64,000 nt of DNA, taken from Kalmusia sp. IMI 367209 (lineage: Eukaryota; Ascomycota; Dothideomycetes; Pleosporales; Didymosphaeriaceae). Position numbers and translations under genes: made by a program. This document shows, piece after piece, positions 11,159 through 22,172 of this stretch. The stretch is from NCBI GenBank assembly GCA_027946365.1, contig JAPEUQ010000001.1, positions 1,364,001 through 1,428,000 of the forward strand, in the 5' to 3' direction. The first letter of the stretch is position 1; each line of letters starts with the position of its first letter. A model generated the notes under the pieces. The model ran no database searches. It saw only the letters and a program-made list of their open reading frames with translations, and was not told the DNA's origin.

Positions 11159-12413
11159 TCATAATCGTAGGAGACGCTTGCGCAGCCCGCAGTAGCTTTT
11201 GGAAGAATAAATGTGGAAGCTTCCTGCTTTGCTAGCGCTCTCTGCATTCCGTCTGGACAATGCTATCGCCTCATTGTTGTAACTCCGCATATTTGTTTCA
11301 TATGTGCCAATCGCCTGCAATGACGTCGATCAAAACGCGCGTTAACAGCTCTGAGTCTCGAAGCGCGGTGTTCGCTCCCATGCCAGCCATTGGCGTCATG
11401 TTGTGGATGGCATCTCCGAGGACAGTGACTTTAGTTGCTTCCCAAAGCGAGATTTTCGGGATTGAGCGCAGCGACAGGAGCTTAATCGTGAACGGATCCG
11501 CATCGCATATTAGGCTGCGTAGTTCATGCGGCCATCCCCTTGTGGCTTGGAGCACGTGATCTTTCAATGCGTCCGGCGTATCCTCCTGTGGCATGAAATA
11601 TGCCCATACGACACATCGTTGGAGTCCCTGTTCCTGACATGGACTGTTGTGGGCTGGTCTAGACTTCCACGCGGACACGAACATCCACCCTTTCCACTGT
11701 GGCACGACGTTGTTTAACGAGCCATCAATCGTTCCAACCTGAATATCGGCTAAGTCTTCTTCGCTAAGGAGATAGCGGCCAGCACTGGCTCCGATCCCAA
11801 GGTCCTCGCGTTTGACATCAGGAAGGTATTGCTGGCGGACTTTGAAATCAGGTCCATCCGCGCCTACGAGCATATCGCCGTCCTCAAAAGTTATATTTGA
11901 AAAATGTACACGTACGCTTTCATTTCTAAGATGCTGATAGTGCGTGAACATTTGGTTCCACTGGACGACCGGTGATCACCTCTAGTAAGACCCTCCAACA
12001 GCATGTCGCGCAAATCTAGGTGCCCGATGCCGCTGCGCTCGACTTCGCATGCTAGTTCGCCGCTGAGGTCTACATCATTTCTCACTGTCAGTGTATGTAG
12101 CTGAGTATCGCGGAAAAAACATCTGCGTCCCAGCTGAGGTGAACAAGGATTGAAGCCGTGTTCAATTGGCACGAGGGAGGCAATTGCGCAGCGCGCATCT
12201 GCCATTGCTTTCAATGTGAAGGCTATAGCCTGCAAGATTTTCCGAAATGCTAGCCTAGAGGACTCAGCTAACTATGTTGAATATTGGTTGCAAAGACCTT
12301 GCCGTTGTGATACTGACCTGACGCTCGAATACCTGGACTTCGATGCCATTTTTGTGAAGACCATGAGCCAGGAAAAGGCCTCCAATACCGCCACCCACGA
12401 TCAAGACACGCAT
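11159..12413 (-). pseudogene. FAD-dependent monooxygenase (salicylate hydroxylase-like), multiply broken
   Basis: Exon 1 (12413-12318) encodes the dinucleotide-binding start VLIVGGGIGGLFLAHGL and ends VFERQ. A 63-base intron (12317-12255) leads into an ASISENLAGYSLHIE segment, as in fungal FAD monooxygenases. From there the frame is damaged. An in-frame TGA lies at 12164-12162 after CLPRAN. A shift to the next frame occurs near the six-base homopolymer at 12114-12119, and a compensating shift near 11966-11992 just before QWNQMFTHYQ. A further shift near 11300-11312 separates VIAGDW from the C-terminal TYETNMRSYNNEAIAL segment, whose stop is at 11161-11159. The conserved GDAIHNMTPMAGMGAN motif for FAD ribityl binding is intact. 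At least four lesions make a functional protein very unlikely. If intact it would hydroxylate an aromatic or hydrophobic substrate using NAD(P)H and oxygen. Confidence 0.8.
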
Positions 12414-13518
12414 CTTATGGTTTTACTGTGTGTGTTCGTAACTGTAGCAATGTCTTTAGTTAGCACGAATAATTTAGATAGTGGGAGTGTCCTTAGATGA
12501 GAAGATTATTGAACAAGTGGCTCGTCCTAAGCAGTATTCGTCATAATACAAAGTAGAGAGATGCATTTTAAGCGCACATGACGCTATGTAGCTTGAGCGT
12601 GCCATGTGAGGCCTGATTACTTGTGGACGCCGCGGGCTTCAAAGTTTGCGCGTCTAGGGGAATGCGCGCACATTTGCGGAGTGTATTATCCTCCGCAGTA
12701 GCGGTCCGCTAGTATTATCAGCAAGTGGAAGTTCCAATCGCTGACGTGCGCTGGTGCTGCGGCAGTGCTCCTCCAATGTAGGCTAAGCGCGGTTAGACAC
12801 AGCATCACACTCATTTGCATGGACTCTTTTGATGTTAAGCGCATCTAAGCCACGTATCGAAACGTACACATCATAACCACGATGTGGGAATCTGAACGAA
12901 TGTCGCAAAGTAACCTCAATAGCTAGTTTTCGTATCATGGGGCTGTTTGTCGCCCATGTTCTAAAGCCTGACAGATCGAAAACCGGGGACGGTCACTACT
13001 CTCAAGAGCATCGGTCACTTCTATACATTACCCGTCCTCACGTTTACACAGTCCTGTCACCGAGAAGTTCGATTTGTTATTCTTAGCTTCGAAGAGCGGC
13101 CCGTCGGTGCTGAGCATATGGCAGCTTGTCAGCGATCTCCAGGCTTCATTACTGTAAGCGCATCTTGCGCTCACCAGGATCTGAGGCCACAAGATTAAAA
13201 GCACATGGCGGTACACATATTCCCAGTACACATCTAAAGACTGATACAAAGACTGCTGAATGCAATAAAAAAGGTACAGATCTTTGCAGATCAGATTGCT
13301 CCTTCGATGTCTTGTTAGCTACGTGCGTGCGTCATCCGCAACGCTAGCCGCACCTAGCCTAGTGATTTAAGCTTAGCGTTAGTGGGGTACAGACTCCTCG
13401 CCCATAACTCAGCGCGTCCGGCCTTTGCAATTGATTGATGATCATGATCCTTTTTCATCTTACTTGTTGATAAATTTGTATCGAGAATATCATCACAAAC
13501 CTAAAAACCACGCTCAGC
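12414..13518. other. 1.1 kb divergent intergenic region
   Basis: Lies between the start of the decayed FAD monooxygenase (minus strand) and the start of the Zn2Cys6 regulator (plus strand), so it would have held both promoters. A TGATGATCATGATCC palindromic word is seen near 13436-13450. No gene is supported. Confidence 0.4.
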
Positions 13519-15446
13519 ATGACTGACATTCCCGCGATTGCACACGTCCCCAGCAAAACGCCGACACTGAATCGTTCTTGTGAAGAATGCAGAGCTCGGA
13601 AGAGTCGTTGTTACATCTCTGACTTGAAAGTTTCTCCACGCTGTTCTAGATGCATAGAGCGAGGATTACCATGCACATTCCTCCCAGCCACAAAAAGGAG
13701 GCGTCGACGCATTGACGCCCGAATCAAGGAACTTGAAAGGAAGCTTGAATCATTGACGGCGACGGGATACATTGCTTGCAACGAAGTCCAACATAATGAA
13801 CCTTCGCAACCCGTCATATTATCGAGATCCTCTGTGCCGATGTCCAATATAGTGCAAACAAGTACCCCCTCAAGTCAATTTGAGTACCAAGGCTTTGATG
13901 TCATTGAGCAAGGCCTGATATCTGTAGCGGACGCCTCTGAACTATATCACCGATTTCATGAGGAGCTCTTGCCTCATTATCCTGCCGTATGTATCTCAGC
14001 ATCCACGAGCGCAGAGCATATTAGACGTCAGAAACCGTCGTTGTTCCTGTCAATTATCACAGCCGCATCTGCGAGTTTCCAGCCCCATAATGCCGCGGCT
14101 CTCAACAGCGAGTTGGAGAAAAGTCATGCACGCAGTGCAATGGTGGATGGTGAAAGATCTCTTGACTTGATTCAGGCCCTACTAGTCAGCGCAATCTGGA
14201 ACTATCCTTCAAAAAAGTTCGACGGACTCAAGTTTAATCGATATGCACAACTGGCGGCCGATATATTGACAGAATTAAACGTGCCTCAACGTCTTGAAAA
14301 CTATTTTTCAAACAATGAGCGCCCATCCAATGCCTATCAGAATCCTGATGACGTTGTGAGCGATTGCCGCACGCTTGTAGCGTGTTTCTTGCTCTGCTCT
14401 AGGTATTGGCTCCCCTGTTGCGTTTTCCGTCTTGAAGTACTTAGGTTTGCAGCATCGCATTATCATTTCGCCGCACAAGCACAATTACATACACCTCCGT
14501 ACTTGGCCAATGCATAGCTTACATCAAGACTTCACCTCAAGCAGCGCCTCAGGATCAGAGACTGGCTGCGTGGGCAGAGCTCCAGCATTTGGCCGAGGAT
14601 ATTTGCTCTGCCTCCACGAGTGGAGGTCGGTCTCATTCCAACCATGAACGAGTTGAATCAGAGACGAGGAATTCGGTTATGAATCTAACATTATGGATGC
14701 GAGACATCAATCGAAAACAACTCAACGGTAGTTATTCCACAATAGGTGATAACCTGACAAGAATAATACTGACGCTCGAGCTAGGCTCGATGGTGATACA
14801 TTATCACTACATACGAATGTATGCGCACGAGCGGTTTCTTCACAGCGAGCACCGTCCGGAAGATTTCAAACCCCCGTATATTATTCGCAATACTATCATT
14901 TACGCGAATTCCACTACAACACCGGACCGTGACGTTATCTTCGCGTTGAACGATTGCCTGCTTGCTGGTCGCTCACTCTTGGACGTGTTTCTTGGCATGA
15001 CAACGTATAGCCTGAGGAATGTACCTGTGATTGTGTACACTCGAATGTTCTACGCCACGGTCATTTTCGCGAAGCTCTATACCTCCGCACAGTCCCTGGA
15101 CAGTCAGTTTGGAGGCTTGATTGACCTTCAATCTCTGGCATTTGATACCTACCTCTGGAGACTGATCAATGCTCTTCAAGCAGCTCAAGGTACTGAAGAC
15201 TTTCGTGTACCTAAGGTCTTCTTAAGCATGCTTGAGCGGCTCTCCCAGTGGAGTATCTCGAGACTGCAGTTTCAGCTGAATGAATACCAAGCTGGCCTTG
15301 CAGATGAAGAGTTGCAGCCTATGAACTATGCGGATCCTTTGGATCCAAGCGGGAGCATGCCCTCGATGAGCACAGATGACACACTCGCTACATCAGACTC
15401 GTGGGCTTTGAACTTCGACACCGTCTTTACTTTTCTAGATACATAG
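13519..15446 (+). CDS. Zn2Cys6 fungal-type transcription factor
   Basis: Two exons, 13519-14402 and 14453-15446, joined over a 50-base GTATTG...GCAG intron. The join is supported by the restored conserved run FLLCSSIALSFRR continuing into QCIAYIKTSPQAAP, and gives 625 residues. The zinc cluster is at residues 21-52 with spacing C-x2-C-x6-C-x10-C-x2-C-x6-C, followed by a basic stretch (KRRRRRIDARIKELERKLESL) that begins a coiled-coil dimerisation element. The remainder has the helical middle region typical of fungal regulators and an Asp/Ser-rich C-terminus suitable for activation. It is nuclear by inference. It faces away from the decayed monooxygenase, an arrangement typical of a pathway-specific regulator, but its targets are unknown. 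Confidence 0.85.
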
Positions 15447-16047
15447 TAAGAAGGCTTGTTACTACGCGCAACGCTGATGCAAGTGCAGGTTCGATTTACT
15501 TATCATGTATCACTTAGAAGGCGGTTGTTCATAAAGGCGCGCCCAGCACTAGCGAGCCAATGACGGCGGTCACGACTATTTTGAACGACGTGACTAATCC
15601 ATCTGTTCGATCTGGAAAGGTCAGAGTTCACAATTCATGGTCTCGCGACCATGATTCTGTTTTATCTTGTTCGACCTAGTCGCTGCACAGCGTCTTCCCT
15701 CTATCGCCGCTAGAGCCTATTACCCCAGCGGAGATGGTCGGTCTCATCATCAAAACGTAGAATTATGTTGCCAATTGCTTGGCATATGTATCTTTTTGAA
15801 GCATCTGGTTATCTGACTACTGAGTAACAGGCTGTACCGATCATTGGGCTTGAGGTTCAACTTCGCTTTCGCGAATGCCACACGACTTCATCAATGCGCG
15901 TCTCCGATTCCGCGAAGGCCGATGTGCAAAAAGCATTGATATAGACTAAAAACAATAATGAAATTGATTCAAATAACATGTCACTTAACCACCTCCCATT
16001 CCCATAAAAGTCCAACTTCTAGTCAGACAACACTATAGATACATGGA
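15447..16047. other. Intergenic region between convergent genes
   Basis: About 600 bases between the ends of the regulator and the aldolase gene. No gene or notable element is seen. Confidence 0.4.
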
Positions 16048-16845
16048 CTAGTAGCCCCCAAAAGAATGATTTGCCATGGGTTTGAACTCCACCACCGAAG
16101 GAGTGTCCGTGATTCCTCTCTTGACAGCCTCCTCCATTATTGCCGCTGTAGCAGTTGCACCGATCCTAGTAACTCCAAGCGTCATAACGTGGAGTAAATC
16201 ATCTAATGTTCGAACGCCACCTGCAGCCTTGACCTGGACTTCTGGTTTCGAATGCTTCCGCATAAGCTTCAAATGAGGTATCGTTGCTCCAGCATACGTG
16301 TACATTCCATTCGGTTGTTTGGAAAAGCCATATCCAGTCGATGTCTTGACAAACGCAACACCGATCTCGGAACAGATCTCGCAAAGGCGAATGATGTGCT
16401 TCTCCTCGAGGAAGTCGTTCTCAAATATGACTTTCAAGATGGCGCCGTGCTCAACGACTGCATCATTGATTTGCCTGATTTCATCGGCCACGTACTCCCA
16501 GTCCTCGCCTAATGCCTTTCCAATGTTGATGACCATGTCTATCTCTTTTCCGCCAGCAGATGCTGCCTTGGTTGCCTCGAACACTTTGACCTCGGTCGTA
16601 CTGTTGCCGTGTGGGAACCCGATTACAGGACAAACGAGCACGTCCGTTCCTTGTAGAATGCGCTTTGCGAACGGTATGAGGTACGGCTTGACGCATGCGG
16701 TCGCGACTCCGTAGGCCCTGGCGATGGAGAGACCGGCTTCTATATCCGCATCGGTCATGGATGGGTGTAAGAGAGAGTGGTCTATCATCTTGGCGACTTC
16801 TCTCAGGGTCACAGTAATTGAATTTGTGGACATGTCGTTGACCAT
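16048..16845 (-). CDS. deoC: Deoxyribose-phosphate aldolase (DeoC)
   Basis: Single exon, 265 residues, a typical length for class I DERA. The family signature is complete: the proton-relay Asp in KEIDMVINIG (residue 103), the Schiff-base Lys in AFVKTSTGYG (residue 167) and the second active-site Lys in VQVKAAGGVR (residue 206), within a TIM-barrel pattern starting at IDHSLLHPSM. It would cleave 2-deoxy-D-ribose 5-phosphate to glyceraldehyde 3-phosphate and acetaldehyde in the cytosol. A start four codons later (the second Met) is also possible. Neighbours include a Zn2Cys6 regulator and a racemase-family enzyme, so it could serve a broader aldol-cleavage catabolic route rather than nucleoside salvage; that is inference. 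Confidence 0.93.
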   Translation of the reverse strand: MVNDMSTNSITVTLREVAKMIDHSLLHPSMTDADIEAGLSIARAYGVATACVKPYLIPFAKRILQGTDVLVCPVIGFPHGNSTTEVKVFEATKAASAGGKEIDMVINIGKALGEDWEYVADEIRQINDAVVEHGAILKVIFENDFLEEKHIIRLCEICSEIGVAFVKTSTGYGFSKQPNGMYTYAGATIPHLKLMRKHSKPEVQVKAAGGVRTLDDLLHVMTLGVTRIGATATAAIMEEAVKRGITDTPSVVEFKPMANHSFGGY

Positions 16846-17986
16846 TGTGGCTATGGTCGGATATAGTACGATATGTAGCTAGCAAGTGCAATACAAAGGT
16901 AGAAGAGCGACTGGCGGACTGTCTTCATAGTTGGGAGTAGCATATATATATTTGCGACACGAATATGGTGCTTCCATATTTCATGCCTAACTTTCAGCTT
17001 GTATTGGTTGGATGCTAATCCGAGTCGAGAGCATAGTCTCCGACGGGTTCTCCTGCTGTTTTGGGTCTAGCTGGTCTAGCTTGTTTTCTCTTCAAAAGGG
17101 TCCTTGCCACCGTTTATCGCATTTCCACCGTAAAAAGATCATGAAGACATCATAACATGGTTTCATATTCGAGATCGGCACTTCGAACAAGCAGAACAGG
17201 AAATATGCCCTGTTGAGGTTTTGGTGTGATCGTAGCTTCTGATAATTCGAAGCTCTTATATCTCTGGTACAAATCTTATTAACGAATGCCAATATGCACC
17301 ATTAGCGACCGCTCGAGAAAGAATGCAAGAATAACCTGTTTCACCATACAGGTAGTATTTGTCACGCAAAGTGCGGAATTCCAACCATCGCCAGCTACAA
17401 GAAACGATCTATAATCTTCCTGTATAGGTCTGCCAACATATTCAGAGGCCACAAACGGCAAGTATAACGATGGAATAAATAACAGGTAGTTGAGAAAATA
17501 TGCCGAATCCTAGGCGTCAAAGTACGCCGTCTCACAGTAAGCTCCTATGCGCCAAACTGCGGTGGGCTACTAAGTATCGATAACAAATTCGGCTCAGATC
17601 CATCATGTAAGTGAATATTTTCCTCAACCTCAACAACAACCGCAGTGTGATTATCGGGTTAGTACTCAATAAGGGAAGTATTGTAGGATGGGCCATAAAT
17701 CGCAGTGTAGAACGTAGTTGAGTATCGTCTGAAGCACCCTTACGTACAGGCGGAAGAAGGACTACATTCGGTAAGCTTACCGCAATGCTAAAGTAGGATA
17801 GCTGCAACCGGCATATCGGCGGCGAGGTAATTTACAAAAGCGATCTTGGGAAGTCTGGCTTTCATGAGAAGACCGGAAAGGCTAGCCTTATCAGGAATAG
17901 CGCATCTAGGCCGGAAAGTTTTATCCTCAATCGATGTTCACCTTCCGTTCCGTTGCGTCTCAACCTTGATTTCACCCATCATTACC
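16846..17986. other. 1.1 kb divergent intergenic region between aldolase and regulator
   Basis: Contains the presumed promoters of the aldolase (minus) and the Zn2Cys6 regulator (plus). A TATATATAT run near 16941-16949, about 100 bases upstream of the aldolase start, is a candidate core promoter. No gene is supported. Confidence 0.4.
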
Positions 17987-20677
17987 ATGAGTAACCCGCA
18001 AATGCCGGAACATAATAACGTAGGGGTAGCGTTGCCCGATTCTCAATTACCGGCAACACCAACCTCGCAAAGGGTCTCGAATGCTTGTCAACGTTGCCGA
18101 CAGCAGAAACTCAAGGCAAGATTGTCTTTGTCACATATATGTCAGGTGAACTGAGTATAACATGAACACAGTGTGACGTTCAACGTCCCTGTACTCTCTG
18201 CGTAAGGGCTGGTGTGACCTGCTCAACAGCCGTAAGGCCAACTATATGGAAGGCACACGTTCCAAGTGGATCTTTAAAGAGGACTTGGAACAATAAGAGC
18301 ACTGAAGGCTCTCCTGCGGCTAAACACGCGCGTACGGTAGTCTCTCCAGAGCATGACGAGAACTTGCCGGTATTAAGTGCCAGCGCGCAACAGAATCGCA
18401 GCGTGAATCGAAGCAGGTCGACTACTCCTCCGAGTGTTCACTCACCTTGGGTCTCAAGCTCAGCGGCGGTTCATTTTATGGGCGAGGTATGTTATAATAG
18501 TACAATACCACAGTTAAAGTATTAGAACATGTATTCATCGGCTAATCATTGATCCTTAGGCGTTTCAGCAGCATGACATGACCACTCCTGTGGGGGTGGA
18601 AACATCGGCCTTCTCTGCTAATCAATGGAAGGATAGCGAATCCCAAAAGAACGCTGATTCCGACACATCGCCTAGCCAAATGCAAGATTACTCCCAGATA
18701 CGTGGACGTGATGCGTGGCAAACACCGTTACATAGCTTTGGGGCTCTTCGTTCTGCCGACATGGAACTCCTATCTTTATTGCCTCGATTGGGACCAGCTA
18801 CGCTGTTGGTAGATAATTATTTCGAAAAGATACATTGGTTTGTGTTGGTGTTCCATCAGAGTGAGTTCAAGGAAGCCTTCCGCCAGTTGTATGAGGCCAT
18901 TAGCCATCCTTCGCCTGAGTCTCGTCCTTCACTAGGATTCCTAGCAGTTTTCGCCGCCGTCTGCGTTATCAGCCTAAGCTACATCGATGCCAATCAAAGA
19001 GAAAAACTTTCAGATAATGGGGTTCGGGCAGAGCTACTGCACCAACAGCTCCTTACGACATTACGTTTGAGACTCCTCGACATCGTCTCTTTAGGCTCTA
19101 TCGAAGTGGTACAGGCTTGCGTCCTTGTAGGCAGTTTCTACATATATCATGGAGAGCCGGAGTTAGCTTGGCCTATCTGTGGATGTGGGTTACGCATCGC
19201 CCAGGCTTTGAGATTGCATCGACGAAGACAATCTCGATGCTTTGGTCCTCCCGACCTGGACGATCCCATACAAAGAGCGGAGGAAACACGTAAAAGATGC
19301 TGGTGGGCTGTTTACGAGATCGAAACTTTTTGCGCTATGCTATATGGCTTTCCACCCAGCATAAACGATGATGATTGCGATGTGGAGCTTCTGGAGCCAT
19401 ATCCGCTGAGGTCACAAGATTCGTCATGGAACTCAACTGCTCGGAGAGACATGGGCCAGGCTACGCTTCTATCGTACAAGCACTCCATGGTGCAACTGTC
19501 GATTATTCTGAAGTCTGTACTGGCAAGGTTATACGGGCCACGAGGAAGTACGCCTAATCCACGCGATACCAGTGTGCGAGATCAATTCAATGTACATGAT
19601 CTCATTGAACGTGTGGCTGTCTTCGACGAGAAACTTCATACTTGGTACACAAATCTTCCGACTCAACTGCGGGTAGATAGTGCCGACGGCGTTGATCTAC
19701 AACAAATTAGCACGACCAATACGAATAGCTCAGGTGTGGCTACTGGGACAGCCTTCGAAGTACATCTCTTTTGCCTCCAAGCCTTTTCTCTCAGAATCGC
19801 TTTTGAGAATGCTCGAATATTGATACATAGACCTCTTCTCACTTACAAAATGGTCACATCAACCCGGACGCAAAGTAGCGTCCAATCTGTGCTAGCTCTC
19901 GATCCCTGTCGAAGTTCCATCAGGACATGTTGGGATGCTGCCCTAGAAATATCCAAACTTGGTTCTCTTACGATCTTCAAAAACGTAGCCGATACTTACG
20001 CCATCTCATTCGTCTCGCTACATTTATTCACAGCTGCAATCCTATTGTCTATCCTTGCGAGCTTAGATCCTCTTAGCCAGGAGTCGCACGAGTCCAAAAT
20101 GGGTATTCGCAGGTTAATGGAGATGCAGTCGCGCTTGAAGGTTAAATCCATCGTCGCCAAACAAGGGTTCAGTATTCTGAAGAAATTGATATCACTGGTT
20201 TTATCCAAAGAGGCGGAGGCTATGGTGGACGTATCTCATGACAGCAATGAGACGGGTACTAACAGTAGCATTACTTCGCACGATCGGCACCGCTCTTCTC
20301 TTCCCGGGCCAACACACCATCAGAGAGGCAATGAGTTGCTGCATGATAGAGCACCTGTGGATTCTTCTCCCTTCCAGGGCATCCCAACAATTCCTTCTAT
20401 TCCTGGGTCGATATCTCGAACGAATGAAACTCTGGGGTTAGATTTTTATGAAGACCCCACCATTTCTCAAGCATTTCTTGATTTCGGAGGCGGTAAGTCT
20501 TGACTCAGGAATCAAGTTTCCAAGCAGCATTCTAACAAAAGAACAGTTCTGAATGATTCACCAAATTACTTTTCCGGAGAAGATACAATACAAACCTCGA
20601 ACACTGAGCAATTGATGGAGAATTGTTTCAGCGGTCAGGATCAGAGCTGGATATGGAATTTGGACTATAGGATCTAG
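17987..20677 (+). CDS. Zn2Cys6 transcription factor with Fungal_trans domain; zinc cluster split by a GC-AG intron
   Basis: Four exons: 17987-18115, 18172-18486, 18560-20492 and 20547-20677, giving 835 residues. All joins keep frame. The zinc cluster is at residues 34-60 (C-x2-C-x6-C-x5-C-x2-C-x6-C) and is completed only by removing a 56-base intron with a GC donor (AAG/GCAAGA) and a CACAG acceptor, which falls exactly between Lys43 and Cys44. The middle region carries a Fungal_trans (fungal-specific transcription factor) domain with the marker KRCWWAVYEIETFCAMLYGFP. The C-terminus is Ser-rich and ends ...SWIWNLDYRI. The ATG at 17987 was chosen for its position before the zinc cluster; an in-frame ATG at 17863 would add 41 residues. 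It is divergent from the aldolase gene. Targets are unknown. Confidence 0.85.
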
Positions 20678-22172
20678 CGCAACGGTCACAAATAATATCT
20701 TAAGCAGGTATTGCCAGTTCAAACGTTGCATCCTTGCATTGGACTCTCTCTAAATGCGCCCAAGGAGGTCTGAAATACGGAAGAGAACTTTTTCAAGCAA
20801 AGGGCAAGGTCCTCATCATAATTTCCATCTTATATACTCTCGCAAGACTACTTTAAAATTTGGCTTGTCATGGAGGTCGGAAAGTCTTACTGTCCTTCTT
20901 TCCACTCTGGGTCGTCGCCGATATGTTCAATCATGTCGCCCTATGAAATTTGCAGATACGATAGAAGGTAAACCAATCAAAACGATTGAACTCGTCACCT
21001 TCCTTGACATCGTGGTCGTTGTGTGCCGAGAAGGACTCGCCCGCATTCTCGCGAGCACTCATTGCACGGGTAGAGAGTCGGCCCAAAGCTCGCTCCATAG
21101 GGACAATATCTCGAACCTAAACGACATACTCTGCCACGCGAGCCGCTGGCTGAGTTGCAGTAGCCTTGGCAGCTTTCCTCTCTTTGCCCTTAAGACGGAG
21201 ATTGGGCGCCGATGCGGCCTGAAGTTCGAAGTTCATACCCGAATTTCCTTGATGTCTACACCAGCCAACCAGCGATGTATTACGTATCTCTCTTGTACTG
21301 CTTATATTTGGAAGACAGGAAGTCGCGATACAAAGTGCTAGCCATCTAGACAGAGGTGCGCCCTTCGTGGGTGCACCAAAATTGACACGTACTAAATAAT
21401 ATCTAGAAAATTGGTATGGGAGTAGAAGTGCACGAGGGCCAAGTGTTAATAAGTATAAGCATAGACAGCAAAATTGTGAAGTTAGAGGAATCTGAGATTG
21501 AACTTATCGGAGCGGTGAAGTTAGCATTACCTATGTCTGACCCCGTTCAATTTAGCCTGGCCACGCTGTATATTTAGTAGAGTAGAGGATTTTGGGTTTG
21601 AGGGGAACGCGATAAGAGATACCATAGGGTAGAGCTAGGCAGTTTGAGACATGGGAGAGATGAAACCTATTACGTCAGGACACTGCCACATTGACATGCC
21701 GAGGAAGCCGGCGCCGGACCAATGCAATAATTATCACATGACGTGAGTATGCTCGTAATTGTTCTCCGGAAACTATCTTCTCCTCAACTTCTTATGCAGC
21801 TTATCTGCTGAGCAAAACAAGAACAAAATCAGAGCGAGCGATGTCGTAAGTGGCGCTATGTCATCGCACGTGAGGGAGACGTTATTCTCTAAAGAAACTC
21901 CCTTATTAATCTAACACCACAATAGTGCATGAAAACTCCACGTACTCCTTATTATATTGGAGTTGCGAGGTATTATCAAATAAAATGCTTCTGTTGCTGT
22001 ATTGCGAGAGAAGGATAAAGCGCGCTGGCAGGGAACTAGGAACCTTGAGTGAAATAGCCCCCACCAGAGACAAGTTATAGCCGCCGTACAAGGGCTCGCA
22101 TAAGCCGTGCTGCACTCATCAAATACTCATCCGATCTTCCGAAATCCTAAATGTCAGATATCACTTTGCAGT
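20678..22172. other. 1.5 kb intergenic region with a decayed open frame
   Basis: On the minus strand, 21236-20931 reads as a protein-like Ala/Arg/Lys-rich frame of about 100 codons starting with an ATG and interrupted by a single TAG at 21119-21117. The plus strand over the same stretch is also open for 195 codons (20754-21341), but that translation has no recognisable composition or motif. Neither can be assigned. The rest shows nothing recognisable. Confidence 0.3.

Noticed and set aside
15486..15500. GGTTCGATTTA-like words suggesting a tRNA T-arm
   Set aside because: No matching acceptor, D-arm or anticodon stem can be folded around it; similar words at 46258 and 46432 fail in the same way.
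20754..21341. A 195-codon plus-strand open frame
   Set aside because: The minus strand of the same region looks more protein-like; the plus-strand product has no motif and mixed composition.
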